A stretch of 64,000 nt of DNA, from positions 186,001 to 250,000 of the forward strand of contig NZ_JAFJSY010000002.1 in assembly GCF_019857225.1 (NCBI RefSeq), read 5' to 3'. Of the stretch, positions 1-9,336 are shown in pieces; position 1 is the first letter of the stretch, and each line of letters opens with the position of its first letter. A model generated the notes under the pieces. It searched no databases, was not told the origin of the DNA, and was given only the letters and a program-made list of their open reading frames with translations. This DNA is from Streptomyces plumbidurans (GTDB taxonomy: Bacteria > Actinomycetota > Actinomycetes > Streptomycetales > Streptomycetaceae). A program made the translations under genes and the position numbers.

Positions 1-1
1 C

Positions 2-868
2 GGCGGAGAGCGCGCGGAGCGACCGTTCGCGCTCGTCGCGACCCGCGTCCGGGTCGAGGAGCGGATGCTGTTCGACGCCTTTCGCCGGCGGGGTGCCGCG
101 TGCGAGCACGTCGACGACCGCTCCATCGTCTACCGGGTCGGCGGACCGCCGCCACCCTGGCGTGCGGTGCTCAACCGCGCGCTGTCCGCGATCCGCCGGC
201 TGGAGGTGAGCCGGTGGTGTGCGGCGACGGACACCCCGGTGCTCAACTCGGCGGTGACGCTGGCCTGTTGCGACAACAAGATCGCCACATCACTGGCGTT
301 GCACCGCGCGGGCGTGCCCACCCCGGACACCGTGGTCGCCCTGGACGCGGCGGGCGGCGGCCGGGCCGTCGCCGAGGTCGGCTACCCGGCGGTGGTCAAG
401 TCGGTCAACGGCTCATGGGGCCGCGCGCTGGCACGGGTGGGGGACCCGGACGCGGCGGAGGCGGTCTTCGCGCTGCGCGCCGAAATGCCCTCGCCGGTAC
501 AGAAGCTCGGCTACACCCAGAAGTTCCTGCCCGGGCGCGACCTGCGCGTCCTGGTGGTCGGCGGGCGGGCGGTCGCTGCAGTCGTCCGTGAAGCGGACCA
601 CTGGGTGCGCAACACCGCCCGCGGCGCGCGGGCCACCGCCCACCCGCTCGGTCCGGAACTCGCCCGCCTGGCCGAGCGGTCCGCCGCCGCGGTCGGCGGC
701 GGAGTCCTCGGCGTGGACCTGCTGGAGGACGCCGCGGGAGATCTGCGGGTACTGGAGGTCAACGGTGCCGTGGAGTTCCACGGCCTGGCCGACGCACACC
801 CGGACCTGCCCGTCGCCGACCTGATCGTGGACCATCTCCTCGACGCGACCGCGGGAGCTGCCTCATGA
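2..868 (+). CDS. lysX: LysX-like ATP-grasp ligase (5' end outside window)
   Basis: ATP-grasp ligase of the LysX/ArgX type, which joins an amino acid's alpha-amino group to the C-terminal glutamate of the carrier protein LysW. The open frame runs to the left edge with FALVATRVRVEERMLFDAF, typical of the LysX N-terminus, so the ATG at 65 is internal and the start lies outside the window. Visible marks are the ATP-grasp core (VVKSVNGSWGRAL), PGRDLRVLVVGG, and the Mg/substrate end VLEVNGAVEFHG. It overlaps the next gene by 4 nt (ATGA). The lysX-lysY-lysZ-lysK order next to an NRPS and a PKS points to secondary metabolism rather than primary lysine or arginine synthesis. The exact substrate cannot be read; family assignment is firm. 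Confidence 0.88.
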   Translation, partial: GGERAERPFALVATRVRVEERMLFDAFRRRGAACEHVDDRSIVYRVGGPPPPWRAVLNRALSAIRRLEVSRWCAATDTPVLNSAVTLACCDNKIATSLALHRAGVPTPDTVVALDAAGGGRAVAEVGYPAVVKSVNGSWGRALARVGDPDAAEAVFALRAEMPSPVQKLGYTQKFLPGRDLRVLVVGGRAVAAVVREADHWVRNTARGARATAHPLGPELARLAERSAAAVGGGVLGVDLLEDAAGDLRVLEVNGAVEFHGLADAHPDLPVADLIVDHLLDATAGAAS

Positions 869-1845
869 AGGCAACCGTGCTCGGTGCCGCCGGGTACGTC
901 GGCGGCGAACTGCTGCGGCTCGCCCTCGGACACCCCGGACTCGAAGTCGTGCAGGCGACCTCCCGCCGGCACGCGGGCCGCCCGGTCGGACTGGTCCACC
1001 CTCATCTCCGCCACCACGCCGGCCTCCTCTTCACAGAGCCGGACGTCCTGGAACCCGTAGACGTCCTGTTCTCCGCTCTGCCCCGCGGTGAACTGGCCCG
1101 CGTCCACGACCAAATCACCTCCGTGGCACGGACCGTGGTGGACCTCGGCCCGGACTTCCGCGACCCCGAGGGGCCGGGCGGCGCCGCATACGTCACAGGG
1201 CTGCCCGAGCTGTACCGCGGCGCCCTCGCCGGCGCCACCCGCATCAGCGTGCCGGGGTGCATGGCCACGGCCGCGGCGGTCGCGATCCGACCCCTGGTCG
1301 CGGCGGGCCTGACGCAGGACGACGTCGTCGTCGACGCCCGTACCGGCTCCAGCGGGGCGGGTGGCGAGCCGAGCCGGGCCACCCACCACCCGGAGCGGCA
1401 GCACGCCATGCGGATCTACAAGGCCACCGGGCACCGTCACGAACGGGAGATCGCCCGTCTGTGCGGAGTACGGGCGCGGATGACGGTGACCGCCGTGCCA
1501 CTCGTCCGCGGGGTGCAGGTGGTCGCCCATCTGCGTCCACCGCGTCCGGTCTCACGGACCGAGGTGTGGTCGGCCTTCCGGGACGCCTACGCCGACGAGC
1601 CGTTCGTACGGCTGGTCGCGCACCGCAGCGGGCTGCACCGGCTGCCCGACCCGCAGTTCCTGTACGGCGGCAACTTCGTCGACCTCGGTTTCGACGTGGA
1701 CGACGACGGGCGGCGCGTCGTCGTGGTGGCCGCGCTGGACAACCTGGTGAAGGGCGCGGCCGGCGGCGCGGTGCAGAGCCTGAACGTCGCACAGGGGCTC
1801 GAGGAACAAACCGGCCTGGACTTTCCCGGCCTGCATCCGGTGTGA
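865..1845 (+). CDS. lysY: LysY/ArgC-like acyl-phosphate reductase on carrier protein
   Basis: NADPH-dependent reductase of the N-acetyl-gamma-glutamyl-phosphate reductase family. In carrier-protein pathways LysY reduces the LysW-bound acyl phosphate to the semialdehyde. The 326-aa protein starts with a Rossmann motif (GAAGYVGGELLRL) and has the nucleophilic cysteine near residue 132 in SVPGCMATA, followed by TGSSGAGG. The ATG overlaps the stop of the lysX-like gene, so the genes are translationally coupled. LysY is chosen over ArgC because lysX- and lysK-like genes flank it. The ArgC family assignment is certain; the carrier-protein role is inferred from context. Confidence 0.87.
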   Translation: MKATVLGAAGYVGGELLRLALGHPGLEVVQATSRRHAGRPVGLVHPHLRHHAGLLFTEPDVLEPVDVLFSALPRGELARVHDQITSVARTVVDLGPDFRDPEGPGGAAYVTGLPELYRGALAGATRISVPGCMATAAAVAIRPLVAAGLTQDDVVVDARTGSSGAGGEPSRATHHPERQHAMRIYKATGHRHEREIARLCGVRARMTVTAVPLVRGVQVVAHLRPPRPVSRTEVWSAFRDAYADEPFVRLVAHRSGLHRLPDPQFLYGGNFVDLGFDVDDDGRRVVVVAALDNLVKGAAGGAVQSLNVAQGLEEQTGLDFPGLHPV

Positions 1846-1856
1846 GGGGGGTGACG

Positions 1857-2720
1857 ATGAAGTCCGACGGCGCAGCGCGGGCGAACGGCCTGCTCGTGGT
1901 CAAGATCGGCGGCGGCGTACGGCCGGAGCCGGTCCTGGACGACGTGGCCGCCCAGGTGGAAACCGGCGTGCCGGTGGTGCTGGTGCACGGTGGGGGACCC
2001 GAGGCGGACAGGCTCTCCGCGGCGGTCGGTCTGCCGGTGCGGACGGTGCGGTCACCCGACGGCACGCGGGGCCGCCGGACCGATGCCGCCGCCATGGACG
2101 TCGTGACCATGGCGCTGCTCGGCCGGGTGAAACCGGCCCTCGTCGGGGGGCTGCTGGCGCGGGGCGTCCGGGCCGTCGGCCTGAGCGGAGCCGACGACGG
2201 CCTGGTCACGGCCGAGCGCAAGCAGGTGATCCGCTCGGTCGAGGACGGCCGGGTCCGGTTGATCCGCGACGACCTGTCGGGGCGGATCACGTCGGTGCGG
2301 CCCGAACTGCTGCGTACGCTCCTCGGCACCGGCCTGGTCCCGGTCGTGTCCCCGCCCGCCGCCGGTGGCGAGGGGCGGCTGCTGAACGTGGACTCCGACC
2401 AGGTCGCCGCGAGCCTCGCGGTCGCGCTGGGTGCGGTGGCTCTGGTGCTCCTGACGGATGTGCCGGGTGTCCTCGCCGATCCAAGAGACCCCACATCCGT
2501 GATCAGGGAGCTGGCACAGGAACCGCCGGGCGCCAGCGGACGGATGCGGCACAAGGTGCGGGCCGCTCTGCGGGCGCGGGCCCGGGTCCCGCACGTACAC
2601 GTCGCCTCCGGCCTGGTCGACCGGCCCGTCACGGCGGCCCTGACGGGCGGCGGGACGGTCGTCACGGGCACGCTGCCCGGCGCCGCCGAGCCCGTCGGGA
2701 CGGACGGGGGCCGGGCATGA
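1857..2720 (+). CDS. lysZ: LysZ/ArgB-like amino acid kinase
   Basis: Amino acid kinase of the acetylglutamate kinase fold (287 aa), expected to phosphorylate the side-chain carboxylate of the LysW-bound amino acid before LysY reduction. Visible motifs are KIGGG near the N-terminus, VLVHGGGPEAD, LLNVDSDQVAASLA, LLTDVPGVLADP and the C-terminal GRMRHKV, which corresponds to the GGM-K motif of the family. The ATG at 1857 follows a GAGGGGGG stretch with good spacing; GTG at 1851 is an alternative. The stop overlaps the start of the lysK-like gene by 4 nt. Kinase fold is firm; the LysZ role rests on neighbours. Confidence 0.87.
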   Translation: MKSDGAARANGLLVVKIGGGVRPEPVLDDVAAQVETGVPVVLVHGGGPEADRLSAAVGLPVRTVRSPDGTRGRRTDAAAMDVVTMALLGRVKPALVGGLLARGVRAVGLSGADDGLVTAERKQVIRSVEDGRVRLIRDDLSGRITSVRPELLRTLLGTGLVPVVSPPAAGGEGRLLNVDSDQVAASLAVALGAVALVLLTDVPGVLADPRDPTSVIRELAQEPPGASGRMRHKVRAALRARARVPHVHVASGLVDRPVTAALTGGGTVVTGTLPGAAEPVGTDGGRA

Positions 2721-3805
2721 CGTTCTCCCCCGAATACCCCGCCTGGCTGCTGCGCGCGATGCTGTGCATCCCCTCGGTGTCGGGGCAGGAAGGCCGTCTG
2801 GCCGCCTTCCTCGCCGAGCAGATGGCGGCGCTCGGCATGGACGCGCACGTGGACGCCGCGGGCAACGCGCACGGCGTGGCCGGCCCGCCGGACGCGCCGG
2901 TGATCATGCTGCTCGGCCACATCGACACGGTGCCCGGCCGGGTTCCGGTGTGCCACGTGGGCGACCTGCTCTACGGCCGGGGCGCCGTGGACGCCAAGGG
3001 CCCCATGGCCGCCATGATCTGCGCGGCCGCCCGGGCGAGAGGAGTCCGGGTGCACGTGGTCGGCGCGGTCGGCGAAGAGGTCGCCGGGTCGCGGGGCGCA
3101 CGCCACCTGATGTCGACCCTCGCCCCGCCCGCCGCCGTCCTGATCGGCGAGCCCAGCGGCTGGGACGGCGTCTGCCTCGGCTACAAGGGCCGGGTCGGCG
3201 TCGGGTACGAGACCAGCACGCCGCCGCTGCACACCAGCAGCCCCGTGCCGACGGCGGTCGAGGCGGCGGCCGAGTTCTCCCGGCGCGTGAAGGACTATCT
3301 GCGCGCGGTCTCCGAGTCAGCCGATCCCGTCTCGTTCGGCACGGCCACGGGCACGCTGGTGCGGCTCACGGGCGACCTCAGCAGGGCGGAGGCGTTCCTG
3401 ACCTGCCGGGTGCCGCCGGGCTTCGACTTCGAGGCGTTCGAGCGGCACGTCACGCGGTCCGCGGGAGGCCGGGTCCGGTTCGACGAGCGGGTGCCCGCCG
3501 TCCGCCGCCCGCGCAGCGACGTGGTGGTCAGCGCACTGCGGGCGGCGATCCGGAGCAACGGCGGACAGCCCGCGCTGAAGCTCAAGTCCGGTACGTCGGA
3601 CATGAACGTGGTGGAGGAGTGGGGCGTGCCGATGGCGGCGTACGGTCCCGGTGACGCGCACCTGGACCACACCAGTGACGAGCACATCGCGATCACCGAC
3701 CTGATCCGGTCCGTCGACGTGCTCACGACGGCGCTGGGGCGGATCTCCGGACAGCTGCGCGGGCGGACCGGCCGGGGCGCCGCCGTCTGCGCCAACGTGG
3801 GATAG
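2717..3805 (+). CDS. lysK: LysK-like M20 metallopeptidase (carrier-protein release)
   Basis: M20-family zinc hydrolase (362 aa). LysK releases the finished amino acid from the LysW carrier. Metal and catalytic motifs are visible in order: LLGHIDTVPG, GRGAVDAKGPMAAM, VGAVGEEVAGSRGARHL, LIGEPSGWDG and the C-terminal YGPGDAHLDHTSDEH. KLKSGTSDMNVVEEWG is characteristic of the LysK/ArgE-type subgroup. It overlaps the lysZ-like gene by 4 nt and is followed 9 nt later by the SDR. Because it releases the product, the free unusual amino acid would become available to the NRPS genes of the cluster. Confidence 0.87.
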   Translation: MTFSPEYPAWLLRAMLCIPSVSGQEGRLAAFLAEQMAALGMDAHVDAAGNAHGVAGPPDAPVIMLLGHIDTVPGRVPVCHVGDLLYGRGAVDAKGPMAAMICAAARARGVRVHVVGAVGEEVAGSRGARHLMSTLAPPAAVLIGEPSGWDGVCLGYKGRVGVGYETSTPPLHTSSPVPTAVEAAAEFSRRVKDYLRAVSESADPVSFGTATGTLVRLTGDLSRAEAFLTCRVPPGFDFEAFERHVTRSAGGRVRFDERVPAVRRPRSDVVVSALRAAIRSNGGQPALKLKSGTSDMNVVEEWGVPMAAYGPGDAHLDHTSDEHIAITDLIRSVDVLTTALGRISGQLRGRTGRGAAVCANVG

Positions 3806-3814
3806 GGGGCCCGC

Positions 3815-4633
3815 ATGCGACTTGACGGACAGGTGGCGATGATCACGGGCGCGGCGCGCTCGCTCGGACGCTCGCACGCGCTGACGTTCGCGCGGGAGGG
3901 CGCCGACCTGCTGCTGGTCGACCGCTGCCGGCAGGACGGCCCGTACCCGCTGGCGGAGCGCAGGGAGCTGGAGGAGACCGCGGCCGCGTGCCGGCGCACC
4001 GGCAGCAGGGTCGTGACGGCGGTCGCCGACGTGCGCGAACAGTCGGCCGTTCAGGCGGCGGTGGCGGCGGGCCTGGACGAGTTCGGGCGGATCGACGTGC
4101 TGGTGAACAACGCCGGCCTGCTCGCCCCCGGCGGTGTCCGCTCGCACGAGCTGAGCGAGGACGACTGGAACCTCGTCATCGACGTCAACCTCAACGGCAC
4201 CTGGCGGTGCTGCCGCGCGGTGCTGCCGCACATGGTGGCGCAGCGCTCCGGGACGATCGTGAACACGGCGTCCACCGGGGGCAGGGTCGCGTTCGAGATG
4301 TACTCCAGCTACGTCGCCTCCAAGCACGCCGTGGTGGGGCTGACCAAGGCGCTGGCCCTGGAGTACGGCCGATACGGCATCCGCGTCAACGCGGTCTGCC
4401 CGAGCACGGTGGCCGCCGACGACGACCTCGGCAGCCGCAGCACGCGGGCGGTGGCCCAAACGATGGGCTCCTCCCTGGAGGACTACGAGCGCAGTTCGTC
4501 GTCGTACCACGCGATCGGGCGCCTCGTGACCGCACAGGAGGTCTCCGCCGCCTGCCTGTGGCTGGCCGGCCCGGAGTCCGGCGGCACCACGGGCACCGAA
4601 CTGCTCGTCGACGGCGGCTTCACCGCACGCTGA
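3815..4633 (+). CDS. SDR family oxidoreductase, mycofactocin-coupled type
   Basis: Short-chain dehydrogenase/reductase (272 aa). Cofactor motif TGAARSLGRSHA at the N-terminus, NNAGLL, and the catalytic Tyr-Lys pair in SSYVASKHAV are visible. After the second beta strand there is the extra segment VDRCRQDGPYPLAERREL, which resembles the insert of mycofactocin-coupled SDRs that hold their NAD tightly and pass electrons to mycofactocin. That family link is by eye and not proven. The gene lies in the same run as lysXYZK and the NRPS and may oxidise or reduce a hydroxyl of the unusual amino acid or its product. Confidence 0.82.
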   Translation: MRLDGQVAMITGAARSLGRSHALTFAREGADLLLVDRCRQDGPYPLAERRELEETAAACRRTGSRVVTAVADVREQSAVQAAVAAGLDEFGRIDVLVNNAGLLAPGGVRSHELSEDDWNLVIDVNLNGTWRCCRAVLPHMVAQRSGTIVNTASTGGRVAFEMYSSYVASKHAVVGLTKALALEYGRYGIRVNAVCPSTVAADDDLGSRSTRAVAQTMGSSLEDYERSSSSYHAIGRLVTAQEVSAACLWLAGPESGGTTGTELLVDGGFTAR

Positions 4634-4681
4634 CCGGCCGCCGACCCCTGCTACCACCGCCCCCGCACGGAGAGGAGTGGA

Positions 4682-7600
4682 ATGTCCGAGCAGCGCACCG
4701 GGCCGGTGTCCGACGACGCCCTGGAGCGGCGGCTGGCCGCACTGACCCCCGCACAACGCACCCTTCTGGAACGCGTCCTGGCGCGCGACGGCGCCGCCCC
4801 CGGTGTCCGGCGGCGGCCGGACACCGACGACGGCGTGCCGCTCTCCTTCGAGCAGGAGCGGCTGTGGTTCATGAACGAGCTGGTCTCCTACCGCGCGATC
4901 TTCCACGTACCGGTGGCGCTGCGGTTGCGCGGAGGACTCGACGTGCCGGCCCTGCGGCGTGCGCTCGCCCGTCTCGTGGCGCGGCACGAGACGCTGCGGA
5001 CCGTGTTCCGCGACACGTCCGCCGGCCCCCGCCAGATGGTCCGCGACGCGGTCGAGGTGCCGCTGCCCGTCGAGGACTGCTCCGGGGCCGCCGATCCCGG
5101 ACAGGAGGCCCGCACGCGGGCCTCTGCGTCCGTCGGCGCACCGTTCGACCTGCGGACCGGACCGCTGCTGCGGTGCGTGCTGTACCGGATCGCACCGGAC
5201 GATCACCTGTTCCTGCTCACGCAGCACCACATCGTCTCCGACTACTGGTCCCTGGGCATCCTGCTCAACGACCTCGGCGCCCTCTACGCCGACGAGACCG
5301 GCCGGCCCACCGGACTGCCGCCGCAGGAGCTGCACTACCCGGACTTCGCCCACTGGCAGCGCACCACCCTGGACCCCGCGACCATCGACCGGCACCTCGG
5401 GTACTGGCGGGACCGGCTCGCCGACGCCCCGGAACTGCTGGAACTGCCCACCGACCGCCCCCGGCCCGCGATCCGCTCCAGCCAGGGGGCCTTCCACCAC
5501 ATCCAGTTCCCGGGTGACCTCGTCGCCCGGCTGCGCGACCTGGCCAAGGAGGAGTTCACGACGCTGAACGTGGTCGTCCTGGCGGCGTACTTCGCGCTGC
5601 TGTCGCGGCTGGCCAGACAGGACGTGATCGTGGTCGGCGTTCCCGTCGCCGGGCGCTCCCGGCCCGAACTGCAGCGCATGGTGGGCTACTTCCTCAACTG
5701 GCTGGCCATCCGGGTCGACGTGGGCGACCGTCCGTCGCTGAGGATGCTGGTGCGGCGCACGGCCGAGGCGCTCACCGAGGCGATGGCCCACCAGGACGTA
5801 CCGTTCGACATGCTGGTGAGCGAGCTGCAGCCGGCCCGTCGGCCCGGGGTGACGCCGGTCTTCCAGACGTCGTTCAGCCTGCGCGACGGTGCGCCGACCC
5901 CACCGGGCCTGCCGGGGGTCGACGTCGCCTTCGCCGACCTGGACGGCGGTGCGACGCACTTCGACCTCATGGCCGAGCTGTGGTGCGAGGACGACCGCGT
6001 CGTCGGCTACCTCCCTTACGACGACGAACTGTTCGACGCGTCGACGGTGGCTTCGTACGCCGAGTGGCTGACGCGGCTGGCGGAGGCCGCGGCGTTCGAG
6101 CCGGACCGTCCAGTCGCCACCGTGTCCCTGCTCACCGAGGCGGAGCAGGCGGAGCTGATCGGACCCGGCCCCCTCCCGCCGGAGGGAACCGGGCAGACGC
6201 TGCACGCCCGCTTCGCCGAACAGGTGCGGCGCCGGCCCCAGGCGCCCGCGGTCTCGGACGACACCACCGACCTGACCTACCGGGAGCTGAACGAGCGGGC
6301 CGGCCGGATCGCACATGTCCTGCGGCGGCGCGGCGTCGGCCCCGGCACGGTCGTCGGAGTGGTCCTCGGCCGGACGGTGGACCTGCCGGCCGCGGTCCTG
6401 GGAGTCCTCAAGACGGGCGCCGCCTATCTGCCCGTCGACCCCGACAGCCCCGTCGAGCGCACCGCCGCGCAACTCGCGGACTGCGCCGTGACGACCGTGC
6501 TGGTCACCGGGGACCTGCTGGACCGGCTCCCGGCGGATCTGCCGGAACCCGTGGTGCTGGACACCGCAGCGCCCGAGTTCGCGGACGCACCCGCCAGGCC
6601 GGCCGACGCCGATGTGCCCGCGGCCTCGCCGGCGTACATCATCCACACCTCCGGATCGACCGGCGCCCCCAAGGGCGTCGTCGTCTCGCACGCCAACGCG
6701 CTGCGGCTGTTCACCGCGGCGTGGCGGCTGTTCGACCTGGGCGAGGACGACGTATGGACGCTCTTCCACTCCTGCTCCTTCGACTTCTCGGTGTGGGAGC
6801 TGTGGGGGGCGCTGGCGCACGGCGGCCGTCTGGTCGTGGTGCCGCAGTGGGTCACCAGGGCACCGGACGCCTTCGCCGAGCTGCTTCAGCGGGAGAACGT
6901 CACCGTGCTCAGCCAGACTCCGTCCGCGTTCGGGCAGTTGTCCCGGGTCCTGCTGGACGCGCCACGGCCGCTCGCGCTGCGGTATGTGGTGTTCGGGGGC
7001 GAGGCACTGGACCTGCCGTCCCTGCGCGACTGGACGGATGTGTACGGCGACGAGGCGCCCCGGCTGGTCAACATGTACGGGATCACCGAGACGACGGTGC
7101 ACGTCACCTTCCGGCGGATCACCCGGGCGGACACCGCGAGCACCAGCACCCGCTCCCTGATCGGCCGTCCGCTCCCGGATCTCACGATGTACCTGCTGGA
7201 CGACGAACTGCGGCCGGTGCCCCCCGGAATCCCCGGAGAGATCTTCGTCGGCGGCGCGGGTGTCGCCCTGGGCTACCACGGCGCGGCGGCCCTGACCGCG
7301 CAGCGGATGCTGCCCGACCCCTACAGTCCGCAGCCCGGCGCCCGGATGTACCGGAGCGGAGACCTGGCCGTGCGGCTCAAAGACGGAGAGCTGGCGTATC
7401 TCGGCCGGCTCGACCACCAGTACAAGATCCGTGGTCACCGGGTCGAGACCGGAGAGGTGCAGGCCGCACTCGGCCGGCTCGACGAGGTCGCGGAGAGCGC
7501 GGTGCTGGTCGTCGACGACCGCGTCCGCGGGAAGACTCTCGTCGCCTACGTGGTGCCCGAGCCCAGCAGGGACGTCACCCCGACCCGGATCCGCCGTGCG

Positions 7601-9280
7601 CTGCTGCGCACCCTGCCGGACTGGCTCGCCCCGTCCTCGGTGGTGCTCCTGGACTCGCTGCCGCTGACCCGCAACGGCAAGCTGGACCGGCAGGCGCTCG
7701 CGGCCCGGCGGCGCGACGCCGGCCGGGAGCGCACCCGGGCCGCCGCGCCGCAAGGCCCCACGGCGGTCGCTCTGGCCGCGATCTGGGCGGAGCTGCTCGG
7801 TGTCGACCACGTCGGCGCGCAGGACGACTTCTTCGAACTGGGCGGCCATTCGCTGATGGTCGTGCACCTGGTGTCGACGATCCGGGCCCGGCTCGGTGTC
7901 GAGGTCCCGCTGGACACCCTCTTCCGGCGTCCCGAACTCCAGGCGATGGCAGACGAGGTGGACCGTCTCACGGCCGGATCCGGGCCTGCGGCCCCGGACG
8001 GCGGCGGTGCGGCAGTGCAGTCCGCAGTGCCGGCCGCGCCCGGGCCCGTCGGTGGCGGATTGCTGTCCTCGTCGGCCGATCTGCGGGCGGTGCGGGCCGA
8101 GATCGACTCCCGGCTGGCGGCCGTGCGGCCACCGGCCGGCGCCGTGGGACTCCCCGCGGGGGAGCCCGGCACGGTCCTGCTCACGGGGGCGACCGGGTTC
8201 GTCGGCGCCTTCGTCCTCGCCGAACTCGCCGAGAGCGGCGCGCACGTGGTCTGCCTGCTGCGTGGCGGGGCTGATCGCCGGGACGGACTCCTGGCACGGC
8301 TGCGGGAACTGGGACTGTGGCGGGACCGGTACGCGTCGCGCATCGAGGTCGTGGGCGGTGACATCGGCCGACCACTGCTCGGCCTCGCCCCGGACGCGTA
8401 CCGGGACCTGTGCGACCGGGTGGGACGTGTCGTGCACGCCGCCGCCTGGGTCAACCACATCTATCCGTACGACCGGCTGGCCGAGGTGAACGCGCACAGT
8501 ACCGCCGCTCTGCTGGCCTTCGCCGCAACCACACGGCGCAAGAGCCTCACGCTGGTCTCCACCAGCGCCGTGTTCGAGGCCGCCGACCAGCCCGAGGGCA
8601 GCGAGATCGGGGCGGTTCCGGTGCGTTGTCTGCCGGGGGAGAGCAGCGGCTACGTGCGCTCGAAAGCGGTCGCCGAACTGTACGCGGAGCACGCGGGTGA
8701 CTTCGGGGTCCCGGCCGTCGTGGTGCGCATTCCCAGTGTCTTCGGTGACCGGCGCCTGTTCCAGATCAACACCTCCGACGCGATATGGAACTGGACCAGG
8801 GCCATGCTGGTCACCGGCCGCTACCCACGCAGCTTCGACGATCCGGGCAACGAGCTCTTCCAGGCGCTGCCCGCGGACATCGCCGCGCGCGCGATCGCCG
8901 TCGCCGGCCGGGGCACGGACGAGCCCGGCTGCCGGATCGTCAACGCCGTCCCCCGAACGGTCGGCGGCACCCGGCTGCTGCTCGACGGGCTGCGTGCCGT
9001 CGGACACGACCCGCAGCCCATGCCCGACCGGGAGTGGTACAGCCTGGTCGGCCGACTCGACGCCCGTGAGATCTGGGTCGCGGGCATCGCCGCCCACCTC
9101 GCACGACGTCCCGACACCGGAGCGCCCCGGCGGCGACTCCACCGCTTCTCACCGGCTCCGGACCCGGACGTCGCGCGCCTCGTCGACGCCCACGCCATCC
9201 GGTCGCCGGCCGACATGGCCGGCTACATCGGATCGCTGACCGGGTCCGGTGGTTCCACGGCGGAGCACCTCGCCCGCTGA
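4682..9280 (+). CDS. NRPS, C-A-T-R (reductive release module)
   Basis: Single-module nonribosomal peptide synthetase of 1,532 aa with a terminal thioester reductase. Condensation domain from about residue 50 (SFEQERLWF; HHIVSD with His182-His183). Adenylation domain about 505-1010 (TSGSTGAPKG, FDFSVWELWG, GGEALD, NMYGITETT, YRSGD, NGKLDRQ). Carrier domain with phosphopantetheine Ser1057 in LGGHSL. Reductase domain from about 1165 (GATGFVG, Tyr1324-x3-Lys1328 in SGYVRSKA). Reading the pocket by eye gives about DFWSVGMVHK, close to the threonine code DFWNIGMVHK. The product should leave as an aldehyde or alcohol. An AGGAG ribosome site lies 5 nt before the ATG. A reductively released threonine unit fits the azinomycin end group; this is inference. 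Confidence 0.93.
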   Translation: MSEQRTGPVSDDALERRLAALTPAQRTLLERVLARDGAAPGVRRRPDTDDGVPLSFEQERLWFMNELVSYRAIFHVPVALRLRGGLDVPALRRALARLVARHETLRTVFRDTSAGPRQMVRDAVEVPLPVEDCSGAADPGQEARTRASASVGAPFDLRTGPLLRCVLYRIAPDDHLFLLTQHHIVSDYWSLGILLNDLGALYADETGRPTGLPPQELHYPDFAHWQRTTLDPATIDRHLGYWRDRLADAPELLELPTDRPRPAIRSSQGAFHHIQFPGDLVARLRDLAKEEFTTLNVVVLAAYFALLSRLARQDVIVVGVPVAGRSRPELQRMVGYFLNWLAIRVDVGDRPSLRMLVRRTAEALTEAMAHQDVPFDMLVSELQPARRPGVTPVFQTSFSLRDGAPTPPGLPGVDVAFADLDGGATHFDLMAELWCEDDRVVGYLPYDDELFDASTVASYAEWLTRLAEAAAFEPDRPVATVSLLTEAEQAELIGPGPLPPEGTGQTLHARFAEQVRRRPQAPAVSDDTTDLTYRELNERAGRIAHVLRRRGVGPGTVVGVVLGRTVDLPAAVLGVLKTGAAYLPVDPDSPVERTAAQLADCAVTTVLVTGDLLDRLPADLPEPVVLDTAAPEFADAPARPADADVPAASPAYIIHTSGSTGAPKGVVVSHANALRLFTAAWRLFDLGEDDVWTLFHSCSFDFSVWELWGALAHGGRLVVVPQWVTRAPDAFAELLQRENVTVLSQTPSAFGQLSRVLLDAPRPLALRYVVFGGEALDLPSLRDWTDVYGDEAPRLVNMYGITETTVHVTFRRITRADTASTSTRSLIGRPLPDLTMYLLDDELRPVPPGIPGEIFVGGAGVALGYHGAAALTAQRMLPDPYSPQPGARMYRSGDLAVRLKDGELAYLGRLDHQYKIRGHRVETGEVQAALGRLDEVAESAVLVVDDRVRGKTLVAYVVPEPSRDVTPTRIRRALLRTLPDWLAPSSVVLLDSLPLTRNGKLDRQALAARRRDAGRERTRAAAPQGPTAVALAAIWAELLGVDHVGAQDDFFELGGHSLMVVHLVSTIRARLGVEVPLDTLFRRPELQAMADEVDRLTAGSGPAAPDGGGAAVQSAVPAAPGPVGGGLLSSSADLRAVRAEIDSRLAAVRPPAGAVGLPAGEPGTVLLTGATGFVGAFVLAELAESGAHVVCLLRGGADRRDGLLARLRELGLWRDRYASRIEVVGGDIGRPLLGLAPDAYRDLCDRVGRVVHAAAWVNHIYPYDRLAEVNAHSTAALLAFAATTRRKSLTLVSTSAVFEAADQPEGSEIGAVPVRCLPGESSGYVRSKAVAELYAEHAGDFGVPAVVVRIPSVFGDRRLFQINTSDAIWNWTRAMLVTGRYPRSFDDPGNELFQALPADIAARAIAVAGRGTDEPGCRIVNAVPRTVGGTRLLLDGLRAVGHDPQPMPDREWYSLVGRLDAREIWVAGIAAHLARRPDTGAPRRRLHRFSPAPDPDVARLVDAHAIRSPADMAGYIGSLTGSGGSTAEHLAR

Positions 9281-9336
9281 CGCACGTGTACAGCCCTGCG
9301 GTTCTCCCGGCACAAGGAACGGATTCAGGAGCGACA

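Noticed and set aside
3317..9142. 1,941-codon open frame on the minus strand across lysK, the SDR and the NRPS
   Set aside because: Gly/Arg/Gln/His-rich composition typical of an antisense frame of high-GC genes, no motifs, and fully covered by recognised genes on the other strand.
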